Shown in pieces: positions 16,983 to 26,061 of a stretch of 64,000 nucleotides of DNA; the stretch's first letter is position 1; every line of letters begins with the position of its first letter. The stretch covers positions 2,418,001 to 2,482,000 of the forward strand of contig NZ_WUBI01000001.1 in the NCBI RefSeq assembly GCF_009807035.1. Direction: 5' to 3'. The position numbers and the translations under genes are program-made. This stretch comes from Paenibacillus dendrobii. GTDB taxonomy: Bacteria > Bacillota > Bacilli > Paenibacillales > Paenibacillaceae. The notes below the pieces were generated by a model, which was not told the DNA's origin, searched no databases, and saw only the letters and a list, made by a program, of their open reading frames with translations.

Positions 16983-16996
16983 TTGAAAACGCTGCA
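16983..16996. promoter_or_regulatory. Imperfect cre-like site between yesN-type gene and ABC operon
   Basis: TGAAAACGCTGCAA keeps the TGAAA-CG-T core of catabolite-responsive elements but loses the right-arm TCA. It lies about 105 bp before the permease gene start. The match is weak. Confidence 0.25.
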
Positions 16997-17102
16997 ACTT
17001 CATTGCAGAAGTCTATAAATCGTTGTTTGCATCAGTTTTTTTGCTTGGATGCCTCCTTTACCATAAATCCCAGGAGAGAAATTTCACAAAGGAAGTGTTG
17101 TC

Positions 17103-18056
17103 ATGAAAAAAAGCACCGTACTCTCTACGCTTGCGGGACCCGGCCGCAAATCCTTCTGGTTCCGATTCTCCAGGCAGCTGGATTTGCAGCTCATGGTCAT
17201 CCCGGCGATGATTCTAATCCTGATCTTTTCCTACCTGCCGATGTATGGGGTGCTAATGGCTTTCCAGGATTACGATATTTTTCAGGGCTTTCTGCACAGT
17301 CCCTGGGTAGGCTTCAAGCACTTCAGGATGTTTTTCGAAGCACCCGAATTCTGGAATGTGATGCGCAATACGTTTGTGATCAGCGCCCTGAGGCTGCTCA
17401 TCGGGTTCCCGGCACCCATTCTGCTGGCGCTGATCCTGAATGAAGTCATGCATCTTCGCTTCAAACGGATCATTCAGACCGTCAGCTATTTGCCCCACTT
17501 CCTGTCATGGGTTATCGTCTCGGGCTTTGTGGCCTCCATGCTCGCAACGGACAACGGAAGTCTGAACATGCTCCTGCAAAAGCTCCAGCTGGTTAGCGAG
17601 CCGATCAATTTCCTGTCCATCCCCGGGTATTTCTGGGCCATCCTGATCGGAACAGGCATCTGGAAAGAGATTGGCTTCTCCGCCATCGTCTATCTGGCTG
17701 CCATTGCCGGCATCAACCCGGAAATTTACGAGGCCGCATCCATCGACGGTGCCAGCCGCTTCAAGAAAATGTGGTACATCACCATGCCAGGTATATCCGG
17801 CGTCATCACCATTTTCATGATTCTGGCAGTAGGTGATATCTTGAGCGCGGGCTTTGAAGACATCCTGCTTCTGGCTAAAAATCCTGTACTTCAGGATGTT
17901 TCGGATGTCATCGATACGTATGTCTACCGCGTCGGGATCCGCAACTCGCTCTTTTCCTACGCTGCCGCCGTCGGATTATTCAAATCGGCAATCAGCGTCA
18001 TTCTGCTGACAGCCGCCAACATGATGGCCCGTAAACTGGGACGCAGCCTGTGGTAG
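17103..18056 (+). CDS. Carbohydrate ABC transporter permease (LplB-type)
   Basis: This inner-membrane permease has about six helices and 317 residues. Its EAA loop, which contacts the ATPase, is YEAASIDGASRFKKMWYITM at about 219-238. Its early sequence (YLPMYGVLMAFQDYD) is typical of LplB/YtcP-type permeases for oligosaccharides. AAAGGAAGTG precedes ATG 17103. It heads an operon with the second permease and a lipoprotein. No ATPase is encoded nearby, as usual for this class; a shared MsmX-type ATPase would supply it. Confidence 0.93.
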   Translation: MKKSTVLSTLAGPGRKSFWFRFSRQLDLQLMVIPAMILILIFSYLPMYGVLMAFQDYDIFQGFLHSPWVGFKHFRMFFEAPEFWNVMRNTFVISALRLLIGFPAPILLALILNEVMHLRFKRIIQTVSYLPHFLSWVIVSGFVASMLATDNGSLNMLLQKLQLVSEPINFLSIPGYFWAILIGTGIWKEIGFSAIVYLAAIAGINPEIYEAASIDGASRFKKMWYITMPGISGVITIFMILAVGDILSAGFEDILLLAKNPVLQDVSDVIDTYVYRVGIRNSLFSYAAAVGLFKSAISVILLTAANMMARKLGRSLW

Positions 18057-18105
18057 ACATCCCCGGGCACTGCAACTACATTTATGAAGCGCAGGTGATA
18101 ACGAC

Positions 18106-18999
18106 ATGAAGAACTCTTTTACCGACCGCATTTTTCTGGGTCTGATCTATGCTTTACTGATCATCATGGCTTTTGCCATGCTATATCCGTTCTGGAATTC
18201 CATTGTCATCTCATTTAACGTGGGCTCAGACACCACCCGGGGCGGCATTACCTTTTGGCCGAGGCAGTTCACGCTGGAGAATTATAATGTCGTTTTTCAG
18301 GATAAACGCCTGATGACAGGCTTCCTCATCTCCGTACTTCGGACGGTGATCGGTACCATCCTGTCCATCGTTTGCACGGCAGTCTTCGCTTACGGGATGT
18401 CCAAAAGGCAGCTCATGGGACGCAAATGGTATATGATCCTGTGCATTATCACGATGTATTTCAGCGGCGGACTGATTCCTTCCTTTCTGATCAACCGCGA
18501 ACTGGGACTCATGGATAATTTCTGGGTCATGATCGTGCCCAATATCATCAGCGTTTGGAATATGATCATTTTCCGTACGTTTTTTCTGGAGCTTCCCGAA
18601 GGACTGGAGGAATCTGCCAAAATCGACGGATGCGGCCACTGGGGCATTTTTTTCAAAATCGTCGTCCCGATTTCGGGTCCTGTTATCGCCACGCTCTCTC
18701 TGTTTTCGGCGGTATGGCACTGGAATGATTGGTTTACGGCCAGCATCTACATCACAACCGAGCATCTGCTTCCGATTCAAACGCTGCTCCAGCAAATCTT
18801 AAGCTCCAACATCATGTCCGAGCAGATGATGCAGACTAACGCCGCCGCGCGCAGCCACATGTCCCAGCTTCAAAACGTCACGACCAAGTCGCTGACTATG
18901 TCAACCATGCTGGTGGCAACCATCCCGATTCTGCTGGTCTATCCATTTTTGCAAAAATATTTTACCAAGGGCGTCATGATCGGTTCCATTAAAGAATGA
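18106..18999 (+). CDS. Carbohydrate ABC transporter permease (LplC/YtcP-type)
   Basis: This is the partner permease, 297 residues with about six helices. The EAA loop is LEESAKIDGCGHWGIFFKIV at about 165-184. It begins 49 bp after the first permease and ends 72 bp before the solute-binding protein. The C-terminal KYFTKGVMIGSIKE is a very common end in this family and supports the assignment and the full length. Confidence 0.93.
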   Translation: MKNSFTDRIFLGLIYALLIIMAFAMLYPFWNSIVISFNVGSDTTRGGITFWPRQFTLENYNVVFQDKRLMTGFLISVLRTVIGTILSIVCTAVFAYGMSKRQLMGRKWYMILCIITMYFSGGLIPSFLINRELGLMDNFWVMIVPNIISVWNMIIFRTFFLELPEGLEESAKIDGCGHWGIFFKIVVPISGPVIATLSLFSAVWHWNDWFTASIYITTEHLLPIQTLLQQILSSNIMSEQMMQTNAAARSHMSQLQNVTTKSLTMSTMLVATIPILLVYPFLQKYFTKGVMIGSIKE

Positions 19000-19071
19000 A
19001 GCCGGATATGATCGATGTAAAAGCTTTCTTGAGGCTTGTACATATCACAACATTCATATGGGGGTATGAAA

Positions 19072-20718
19072 ATGTCATTCAAAAAAACATCTTTGCTGCT
19101 TCTGGTCTGCATGCTGGGCATGAGCATCATGCTCGCGGCATGCGGCGGAGGCGGCGGAAATGACGCGGCAAAAACGGAATCCAAAGACAAAGCCGAAGCG
19201 GATTCTACCAAGCCTTTCGTGCTGGGAGAAACGCCGCTTACCTTTTCCTTTTACGGTAACTATGACTGGTATACCATGAATCCATGGGGACAGGACCCGG
19301 CAACGAAGTGGATTCAGGAGAACCAAAAGGTGACGGTCCAAGCCATTCAATCAGGCGGAGCTGCCCTGCAGAAATTCAATACGATGATCGCCTCCGGCCA
19401 GCTGCCGGATGTCATCTGGGGAGATCGCGGAACGGACATCGAAAAGCTCAGGAAGGCGGGCAAACTCGTTGCTCTGGATCCCTATCTTGAAAAATACCCG
19501 AATCTGAAAAAATGGGCAGGCGAAAAAACACTGAATATGCTCCGTTCCGAGGATGGCAAGCTGTACCAGTTCCCGAACTGGTACACGAAAAGGCCCATGG
19601 GCAACGGCGGATACGCCGTCAATAACAAAATCTACAAGGAGCTTGGATCGCCGAAGCTCGAAACCTTTGATGACTTATATGCTTATCTGAAGCTGGTGAA
19701 GGAAAAGTATCCCGATATCGTTCCGTTCGAGGTCGGATTACTGGGCCAAGGCATCGACTTTCTCTATGCAGGCATGGCAGAAGACCGGAACGTCGGGCAG
19801 GTTTCCCTCCGCGCAGTTCCTCAGGGCAATGAGCTGAAGTCCCTGTTCAGCGATCCGGTCTACCGCGAGTCGATGGTGTTCGCCAATCAATTATTCCGCG
19901 AAAAACTCATCACCCAGGATGCCATCACCCAAACCCGTGATCAGGTCAAAGAAAAAGTGAATAATGGCCGGGTAGCCATCTACGGAGATTTCGATACCAC
20001 TGTGCTCGGTACAGAAGCCAACAGCATGCTTCGTGCCAAAGATCCCGGTAGCGGATATACCATGATCTGGCCGCTCCACAAGACGGGTGTCGATCCGAAT
20101 AAAGTATGGGTCAACGAATATGATTCGCTTGGCTGGAATGTCAGTGCCATCACCACTTCTGCGAAGAACCCCGAAGGCATCTTTGCTTATCTCGATTGGC
20201 TGACGGGAGAAGAAGGAGAGCGTATTATTTTCTGGGGTCCTGAAGGAATGTATTGGCAGGGCACCAATGATAAAGGGGCTCCGATTTACACGGATAAGTA
20301 TAAAAATGAGGTTGAAGAACGTTCCAAGCTCATGGCAATCTGGGATACCTTCCAATGGGCCGGAAACACGGCGTTCATAGACGGGTCCAAAGCCGAGAAT
20401 GAAATGAATCTCCCTGAAGATAAGCGGGATTGGGCTACCGTTTCCCAAACGGCGGTCGCCTGGAAGACCTCCTTCGATGCCACAGAGTTCGGAAACATCC
20501 AGCCCCTCCCGGATTCGGACGAGGGCATGATCCTTCAGCGCGTATCCGATATCGCCGACAAGGTGCGGGCAAAGGCATTGTTCGCCAAGGATGAGCAGGA
20601 AGTCATCGCCCTCCTCGACAAGGCAGAGCAGGATGCCCAAAAAGCTGGCTATGAGAAACTGTTGAAATTCGAGACGCAGAAATGGCAAGAAAATCTCAAA
20701 AAAATCAACGGGAATTAA
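19072..20718 (+). CDS. Carbohydrate-binding lipoprotein of ABC importer (LplA-type)
   Basis: This is an extracellular solute-binding lipoprotein of about 548 residues. The lipobox LAAC (Cys at about residue 23) follows a hydrophobic stretch, then a Gly-rich linker. Binding-protein marks include KFNTMIASGQLPDVIWGDRG and DYLEKYPNLKKW-like text early and DWLTGEEGERIIFWG (about 375-389) late, as in LplA-type proteins of 500-560 residues. I choose ATG 19072 with GGGGG 7 nt upstream; ATG 19066 is possible. It is the last gene of the importer operon, before a strong terminator. The sugar is unknown. Confidence 0.92.
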   Translation: MSFKKTSLLLLVCMLGMSIMLAACGGGGGNDAAKTESKDKAEADSTKPFVLGETPLTFSFYGNYDWYTMNPWGQDPATKWIQENQKVTVQAIQSGGAALQKFNTMIASGQLPDVIWGDRGTDIEKLRKAGKLVALDPYLEKYPNLKKWAGEKTLNMLRSEDGKLYQFPNWYTKRPMGNGGYAVNNKIYKELGSPKLETFDDLYAYLKLVKEKYPDIVPFEVGLLGQGIDFLYAGMAEDRNVGQVSLRAVPQGNELKSLFSDPVYRESMVFANQLFREKLITQDAITQTRDQVKEKVNNGRVAIYGDFDTTVLGTEANSMLRAKDPGSGYTMIWPLHKTGVDPNKVWVNEYDSLGWNVSAITTSAKNPEGIFAYLDWLTGEEGERIIFWGPEGMYWQGTNDKGAPIYTDKYKNEVEERSKLMAIWDTFQWAGNTAFIDGSKAENEMNLPEDKRDWATVSQTAVAWKTSFDATEFGNIQPLPDSDEGMILQRVSDIADKVRAKALFAKDEQEVIALLDKAEQDAQKAGYEKLLKFETQKWQENLKKINGN

Positions 20719-20739
20719 TCCGTTTTCCGATCTAGACAA

Positions 20740-20770
20740 CAAGAGGCAGCCCTTTATGGGCTGCCTCTTG
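20740..20770. terminator. Bidirectional terminator
   Basis: CAAGAGGCAGCCC (20740-20752) pairs perfectly with GGGCTGCCTCTTG (20758-20770). It lies between the convergent importer operon and the pdaA-type gene. Confidence 0.75.
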
Positions 20771-20793
20771 TGCTATGCCGGCGTAACCGCCGG

Positions 20794-21567
20794 TCAGTAA
20801 GTCTTCACCTTTAATGCATCCAGGCTCTTAAACTCGTAGCCCTGCTGCCTTGCCCCATCAATAATCCGTCCGAGCGCTTCCGTATTGTCTCTGGAGATGG
20901 AATGCAGCAGAATCACGGCTCCCGGATGAAGCTGAGCCATTACCTGGTTATACGCATAGTCTGCGCCTCTTTGATCGTTAACGTCCCAATCCTTATATGC
21001 AACCGACCAGAATACGCTGACATAACCCTCAGAACGGCTCAAGGCGAGCGTACGATCATTGAAAATACCGCGCGGCGGACGGACAAAGTCCATCGCCTGC
21101 TGACGGGTTGTACCCGACACGGCCTGTTTGACCTTCGTTAGTTCATCCTTTAGCTGCTCATTCGACACCTGCGTCATATCGGGATGCGACCAGGAATGGT
21201 TGCCTACGAGATGGCCTTCCGTCACCATCCGCGTGACGAGCTCGGGCTTATCCTTGACGTAATGCCCGGTGAGAAAGAAAATAGCCGGAACCTTCTTCTC
21301 CTTCAGCACATCGAGAATCTTGGGAGTAAAACCGTTCTCATAGCCGTTATCAAACGTCAGGTACAGCTCCTTGCGGGTGGTATCTCCCAAAAAGATAGCG
21401 TCATTTTTCTGCAAAACGTCCTTGAACCCTTCCTCGTTAATGGAGGGAAGCTGGCCGTTTTTGCTTTTTTTGAAGCCAAAATGGTAAGGACCGTCCGCAG
21501 ACGCCGTTTGCTGAAAGCCGCAGAGCAAGAATATTGCCGCAGCCAATGCGATCACAAAGCGCTTCAT
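20794..21567 (-). CDS. pdaA: PdaA-type polysaccharide deacetylase
   Basis: This is a secreted NodB-fold deacetylase of 257 residues. A signal peptide ends near TASA (about residue 24). The NodB motif 1 appears in the PdaA form, TFDNGYENGFTP, where most family members have TFDDGP. Motif 2 is HLVGNHSWSHPDM with both metal histidines, and motif 3 is DFVRPPRGIFND. The late HSISRDNTEAL completes the site. In Bacillus PdaA makes the muramic delta-lactam of spore cortex, which suits the other sporulation genes in the window. The gene is monocistronic and converges on the importer operon. GGAGAGGTGA precedes ATG 21567. Confidence 0.88.
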   Translation of the reverse strand: MKRFVIALAAAIFLLCGFQQTASADGPYHFGFKKSKNGQLPSINEEGFKDVLQKNDAIFLGDTTRKELYLTFDNGYENGFTPKILDVLKEKKVPAIFFLTGHYVKDKPELVTRMVTEGHLVGNHSWSHPDMTQVSNEQLKDELTKVKQAVSGTTRQQAMDFVRPPRGIFNDRTLALSRSEGYVSVFWSVAYKDWDVNDQRGADYAYNQVMAQLHPGAVILLHSISRDNTEALGRIIDGARQQGYEFKSLDALKVKTY

Positions 21568-21669
21568 GTGGATATCACCTCTCCATCAATGAATTGTCTG
21601 AATTCACAAACTAGAGGTAATATGCCACAGTCCAGGTAAAGTTATGTGCCCTCCATCCTTCTATCCGGA

Positions 21670-23424
21670 TTAATTCCGGCGCATATGCTTGTACACCCGG
21701 TAAGTCAGGAATATGCACAGACCCGCCGTAAACAAACTCATCGCATAGAATACGCCGTTAGTAATCCAGGCACCGCTGCCGCTAAGCGGAGGAAAGGCTG
21801 TTTTGGTGCCTCCGGACAGCTTCTTATAAATGCCGATAGCCGCAAGCACACCCCATATGATTCCAAACACCAGCAGATCCTTTTGCGAGGAAAGCTTGCT
21901 TTTTTGTTCGAACATCGCCTTGCATTCCGGTGACATGACATCGCGTTTCTCAGGATTGATCAAGCTCACACCGATATACAGCACTAATGCCAGCGCGATG
22001 CTCCAGAAAATGACCGGGATGCCGAAGTACCCTGCGCCGCCGCTTGCTGCATAAGGCCCTCCCACATTGATCATCATGAACAGGGTAGCAGCCGATGTAA
22101 TAATACATCCCCAGAATGCTGCAGCTTCCGTTGTTTTTTTCCAGTAGAGAGCAAGCAGCACCAGCGGTGTCAGCGCCGAGATCATAATGATCTGCATGGC
22201 CACAGCCGCCATCACGATGCCGTTGTTGGAGATAAATGGCGTAAATCCAAGAGCCAAGAGTCCGATGGCAACCGTAATGATGCGCGTGAGTCTAAGCTCC
22301 ATTTTCGTGCCGATATTCGGTTTCACGCGAAGAATGATATTTTTAACGATGATGCCGCTGCCCGCGTTCAAATATACGGATATGGTCGACATCGCCGCCG
22401 ATACGACAGCAGTTACAACCAGTGCCGCTCCGACGAGAGGAAGGATTTCGCGAGCAAGACGAATCACGACCTCGTCCGTATTGATGAGTCCTGGAAGCAA
22501 AATGGCGCCAAAGCCGCCGAGCAGAACGAGAATCCATGCGTTAAACCAGTCCACCATTGCATAGAAATATACGCTTTTCCGGCCGTCCTTCAAGGTTTTC
22601 GCCGCCAGGGAGCGCTGAATGAAGCCCAGATCGATCGGAATCCAGAAGGAAGTTGCCATGATAAAAGCAATCAGCCCCATGATCGTTTGTCCCGGAGGCA
22701 GCGTGAACAGGTCTGTGAAACCAGGGAACAGAGTCAGCCCTTTGCTGGCATCGGTCAGATTAAAACCAGTATCACCCACATATTTGGATAAAAAGTCGGT
22801 AAACAATCCGTATTTGGATGTAATCATAAAGAACAGTGTACCGACGCCCAACACGATGATCAGCATTTGGGCCGCATCGGTAATGACCACGGCCCGCAGA
22901 CCGCCTGACATGGTATACAGAATCGTAATGATCGCAATCGGTGCAATCGTATACTGCCAAGGCACACCGATGATAACCTCAAGTACGAGGGATACGCCGA
23001 ACAAAGACATGCCGACGATAAAAATCCCCCATACGACTTGCCACAATGAGAGAACGATTTCAAGTCTGCGGCTGTTGCCGAAGCGGGCATTCGCGAGATC
23101 GCTGATGGTCGTCAGATTCATCGAACGCAGCCGCACCCCGATCCGGGAGAGCAGCAGCACGGATATCGTCTCGGATGATAAGCTGGACCAGAATACATAC
23201 GTAAAACCGATAGAATAGGCAAAGCCCGGCTGCCCCATAACGGTGGCTGTATTGGCTACCGCCGCCGCAAAGGTAAGCGATAATACGTACCATGGCAAAT
23301 TGCGGCCCGCAAGGATATAATCATCCAGCGTTTTGATCTGCTTGGACATTCGAAAGCCGATCAGCAGCAGTCCCGCAATATAAATAGCCATGACAATCAA
23401 TATTACAAGCGTTTCGTTGCTCAA
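21670..23424 (-). CDS. Sodium:solute symporter family permease
   Basis: This is a large membrane carrier of 584 residues with about 13 helices of the SSS family. Family text includes YILAGRNLPWYVLSLTFAAA (about 36-55), QVVWGIFIVGMS and a SGGLRAVVITDAAQ segment near helix 5. It begins at TTG 23424, whose first bases overlap the stop of the hydrolase gene as TTGA; GGGAGAGG lies just upstream inside that gene. The coupled pair suggests the hydrolase acts on the transported compound or a product. A polar loop of about 70 residues precedes the last helices. The substrate cannot be read from sequence. Confidence 0.9.
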   Translation of the reverse strand: MSNETLVILIVMAIYIAGLLLIGFRMSKQIKTLDDYILAGRNLPWYVLSLTFAAAVANTATVMGQPGFAYSIGFTYVFWSSLSSETISVLLLSRIGVRLRSMNLTTISDLANARFGNSRRLEIVLSLWQVVWGIFIVGMSLFGVSLVLEVIIGVPWQYTIAPIAIITILYTMSGGLRAVVITDAAQMLIIVLGVGTLFFMITSKYGLFTDFLSKYVGDTGFNLTDASKGLTLFPGFTDLFTLPPGQTIMGLIAFIMATSFWIPIDLGFIQRSLAAKTLKDGRKSVYFYAMVDWFNAWILVLLGGFGAILLPGLINTDEVVIRLAREILPLVGAALVVTAVVSAAMSTISVYLNAGSGIIVKNIILRVKPNIGTKMELRLTRIITVAIGLLALGFTPFISNNGIVMAAVAMQIIMISALTPLVLLALYWKKTTEAAAFWGCIITSAATLFMMINVGGPYAASGGAGYFGIPVIFWSIALALVLYIGVSLINPEKRDVMSPECKAMFEQKSKLSSQKDLLVFGIIWGVLAAIGIYKKLSGGTKTAFPPLSGSGAWITNGVFYAMSLFTAGLCIFLTYRVYKHMRRN

Positions 23425-24290
23425 GAAACCTCTCCCTCACTTGTCAGAAAATGTGCAGTCGTCTTAATAAAATCATCTTGTTCTTCAATAAACGGCATAT
23501 GGCCGCTGTGTTCAAAAATACGCAGTTGGCTGTTCGGCAGCAAACGCTTCATCTCTTCCGCCTGGGAAAGAGGCGTCACCCAATCATAACGGGCACCGAT
23601 AATCAGTGTGGGCACATTACAGGAAGGTAGCTCCGGGCGCACATCGTATTCCGGCATAAAATGTTTGAAGGTATAGTTCGCCACTTCCAGTGCACCAATC
23701 GGACGGTTACCGGTTTCTCTCATAATCTGCTCATCCTTGTGATGGAAATAGAGCGGGAAGCAGAGATCCCACCATTCGATCAAATGTTGCTCATCGCGGA
23801 TACGTCCTTCGAATAATTCGGGAATGACCTTCAGCTGCTCCTCGGTAGCGGTCTTGGAAGCAAACTCCATGGCGGCCGGGTAGAATTCCTTACTTGGAGC
23901 CGTGCACAGAAGCACCAGCTTGTTCAATGAAGCGGGATAACGGGTAGCATATACTTGCGCGACCATCCCTCCGAAAGAGTGGCCCATTAAATGGATTTTC
24001 CCAAGGCCTAAATACTTGCGGAGTGCTTCAATGTCATCGGCAAGCTGCTCCAGCGTACATGTATCCGGGTCAACACGCTCGGACTGACCGTTTGCACGCT
24101 GATCCAGATATACCAGCTGCACCACATCTGAAAGCGGTGTCAACCATGGTTTGAAATCAGAGTGATCGCTTCCCGGTCCCCCATGAACGACAAAGCATAC
24201 CGGTTTGGCAACCATCCGCTCCCCATCCGGTACATAACCCGATCCTTCCACGTCGAAGTAAATCTTCACCCCGTTAATTTGTGCAAACAT
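23421..24290 (-). CDS. Alpha/beta hydrolase, proline-iminopeptidase-like
   Basis: This is a cytosolic 289-residue alpha/beta hydrolase. The oxyanion HGGPGSDH (about 36-43), the nucleophile elbow GHSFGG (Ser at about 106), an acid near ARYDW (about 236) and the catalytic His in EHSGHMPFIEEQD (about 264) are all present. HGGPG and the overall pattern resemble proline iminopeptidases and related amidases. It is translationally coupled to the SSS carrier. A strong promoter lies 76 bp upstream. It also carries a candidate member of the repeated regulatory motif upstream, so it may belong to the peptide/sugar regulon. Confidence 0.88.
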   Translation of the reverse strand: MFAQINGVKIYFDVEGSGYVPDGERMVAKPVCFVVHGGPGSDHSDFKPWLTPLSDVVQLVYLDQRANGQSERVDPDTCTLEQLADDIEALRKYLGLGKIHLMGHSFGGMVAQVYATRYPASLNKLVLLCTAPSKEFYPAAMEFASKTATEEQLKVIPELFEGRIRDEQHLIEWWDLCFPLYFHHKDEQIMRETGNRPIGALEVANYTFKHFMPEYDVRPELPSCNVPTLIIGARYDWVTPLSQAEEMKRLLPNSQLRIFEHSGHMPFIEEQDDFIKTTAHFLTSEGEVS

Positions 24291-24365
24291 TTCTTCACTT
24301 CGCTTTCACATAAAATTCGTTTTATTACGACTTAATTCGACAGTATTCTCATAGGAATAAAGTAA

Positions 24366-24394
24366 ATGTTATGCGTGTACCCGGTTATTGTCAA
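24366..24394 (-). promoter_or_regulatory. Strong sigma-A-type promoter of the hydrolase/symporter operon
   Basis: On the minus strand: TTGACA (24394-24389), a 17-bp spacer and TAACAT (24371-24366). A member of the repeated CTTTA-TTCAT motif lies directly upstream at 24395-24414. Confidence 0.7.
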
Positions 24395-24487
24395 CTAAAT
24401 AATATGAATTAAAGACGAATCTTGCTTCTTCTTGATTCCAAGATCCGTGCAGGAAAGTGTTCCTCTTCTTCAGTTCAATTCAGTAAT
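24395..24487. promoter_or_regulatory. Repeated regulatory motif, hydrolase copy (two half sites)
   Basis: CTTTAATTCATATTATTTAG (minus strand, 24414-24395) and CTTCAGTTCAATTCAGTAAT (plus strand, 24468-24487) face each other 53 bp apart. The same opposed arrangement with 55 bp occurs upstream of the aldolase gene. Confidence 0.4.
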
Positions 24488-24505
24488 AAGCCACGTTTAA
24501 TTCTA

Positions 24506-24547
24506 AAAGGGCATATCCCCGCCGATCAGCGGAAGGACATGCCCTTT
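24506..24547 (-). terminator. Terminator of the receiver-only regulator
   Basis: AAAGGGCATGTCC pairs with GGATATGCCCTTT on the minus strand, followed by TTTTAGAATT. Confidence 0.6.
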
Positions 24548-24589
24548 ATCTCAAGTGCTCTTTTCTATTGTTATATGAATGCTGCGGAA

Positions 24590-24991
24590 TTATTCTTCCC
24601 TGCTTACGGCTGCTTGCTTGATCAGTTCCTTAACCCTCTCCAGAAAAAATTTAAGATTGATCGGCTTCGTAATGTATTCTGCGAATCCAGCTTGAAGGCC
24701 GCGGGCCACATCAGAGTCCATGGCGTAGGAGCTGACGGCCACGATTGGAATATCCCGGGTATCCTCTCTGCTTTTCAAATAGTCTAATGCTTCATAGCCA
24801 TCCATCCCTGGAAGCTGTATGTCCATGATAATTAAATCCGGCCGATCCTGTCCCAACAGTTCGATCGCTTGTTCAGCCGAATCAGCTTTTAATAGTCGAA
24901 TTTGGGGGTATTTTTTGAAAATATGATGCATAAGAGCCATATTAATCGGATTATCCTCGACGCATAATATGATGTATTGATCTCTTCTCAT
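24590..24991 (-). CDS. Receiver-only response regulator
   Basis: The protein is about 133 residues: one receiver domain and no output domain. The acidic cluster is CVEDNPIN, the phospho-Asp lies in LIIMDIQLPGMDGYEAL, Ser/Thr is in IVAVSSYAM and Lys in YITKPINL. This pattern is like DivK or the receiver parts of hybrid kinases. The start is ATG 24991 (or 24994) behind GGAGGGG. Upstream in-frame codons to 25087 lack a ribosome site. No kinase gene is adjacent, so its partner is unknown. Confidence 0.85.
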   Translation of the reverse strand: MRRDQYIILCVEDNPINMALMHHIFKKYPQIRLLKADSAEQAIELLGQDRPDLIIMDIQLPGMDGYEALDYLKSREDTRDIPIVAVSSYAMDSDVARGLQAGFAEYITKPINLKFFLERVKELIKQAAVSREE

Positions 24992-25124
24992 CATTCCCCT
25001 CCTTCCTGTAAGAAAAACTCTATCGATGCAAACGATCACATTAGAAAGACTGCGCGAAGCAGAAGTTTTTCTTGCAATGATAAACACTGTACTGGCCTTG
25101 AATAAATCTTTTTCCCCATAAAAA

Positions 25125-25161
25125 AAGCCAAAGAAAGAGCAGTCCGCTCTCTCTTTGGCTT
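25125..25161 (-). terminator. Terminator of the MpsC-like gene
   Basis: AAGCCAAAGAAAGAGC (25125-25140) pairs with GCTCTCTCTTTGGCTT (25146-25161), with one mismatch. TTTTTTT follows on the minus strand. Confidence 0.75.
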
Positions 25162-25212
25162 ATGTTCAGCTCATGTAATCACATGTCTGACTCATTCCTG
25201 CCAATTAAAAAA

Positions 25213-25890
25213 CTAATCCTGAAACAGGCATACAATCACGCTTTTATCGCGTTCAAAATCCCAATCCACGTATAACTCCGTCAGCTTTCGTCCCACCGCT
25301 GCACTGATTGCCGTTTCCTCCTCAAAATATCTTTTCTCCAGCTTCCGTTTCGTGGTGCGCAGCACCTCGTCGTATCCAAGCTGGATCATTTCCTTTTCGA
25401 TGAGAATCAGCAGGCCTTCCCGAATCACAACCAACGTCTTCGGGTTAACCCACCAGGAGTATACCTTGTCGGGCCTCTTCTGTACAATGCTGGTCACCCG
25501 ATGAATTTGATTATGTATTTCGTCTCTTCCATTATATATTTCCGATATATGCGAGTGATCTGCGAAGAGTCCAACGATGATTCCGGACGCGTCATGCAGT
25601 CCCCAGTCGTAATAAAGATCATCCAGCCTTATATCCATCTCCCGCTCGAGATATGCCGTCAATTCAGGGAGCAATGATTGCATCATCAGTTCCCGCGTAT
25701 AACGGAATACCTGCTCTTCCTTCTGATTCAGAAGAAATTGTTCCACGGGACCGATAAAATTCCGTAGATGCAGCGTGATGCATTGGTCGTTCACCGACAC
25801 GTATATCGATTCAGGACCTTTTCCGAATCGATCTCGGAGAAGCTTGGCGGTATAAGAAGCAATCTGATTGGTATGATCTGTTGTGTACAT
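25213..25890 (-). CDS. Two-domain DUF2294 / MpsC-like protein
   Basis: The 225-residue protein has two copies of one domain. Copy 1 ends in LDDLYYDWGLHDASGIIVGL (about 89-108) and copy 2 in LTELYVDWDFERDKSVIVCL (about 204-223), which is the DUF2294 ending. DUF2294 has been named MpsC, a putative part of a sodium-linked membrane-potential system. No signal peptide or membrane helix is visible. The remaining mps genes are not nearby, so the actual role here is open. It is a single gene with its own terminator. Confidence 0.75.
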   Translation of the reverse strand: MYTTDHTNQIASYTAKLLRDRFGKGPESIYVSVNDQCITLHLRNFIGPVEQFLLNQKEEQVFRYTRELMMQSLLPELTAYLEREMDIRLDDLYYDWGLHDASGIIVGLFADHSHISEIYNGRDEIHNQIHRVTSIVQKRPDKVYSWWVNPKTLVVIREGLLILIEKEMIQLGYDEVLRTTKRKLEKRYFEEETAISAAVGRKLTELYVDWDFERDKSVIVCLFQD

Positions 25891-25999
25891 ATGAATCTCT
25901 CCTTATAATAATAGTCCAATAAAGTGGCTAAAGCAATTCATTTTCGAAGGATCATCCGCTTTCGTAGCATGCTCCGTCTCTAGACGTATATACCCAAAA

Positions 26000-26034
26000 A
26001 ATAACCGCACACAATCAGATTGTGTACGGTTATT
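26000..26034 (-). terminator. Terminator of the DUF4349 lipoprotein gene
   Basis: A stem of AATAACCG..CACAAT with ATTGTG..CGGTTATT. On the minus strand it is followed by TTTTTTGGG. Confidence 0.7.
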
Positions 26035-26061
26035 CCTTATATCCATATAATAGCCGTGAAT

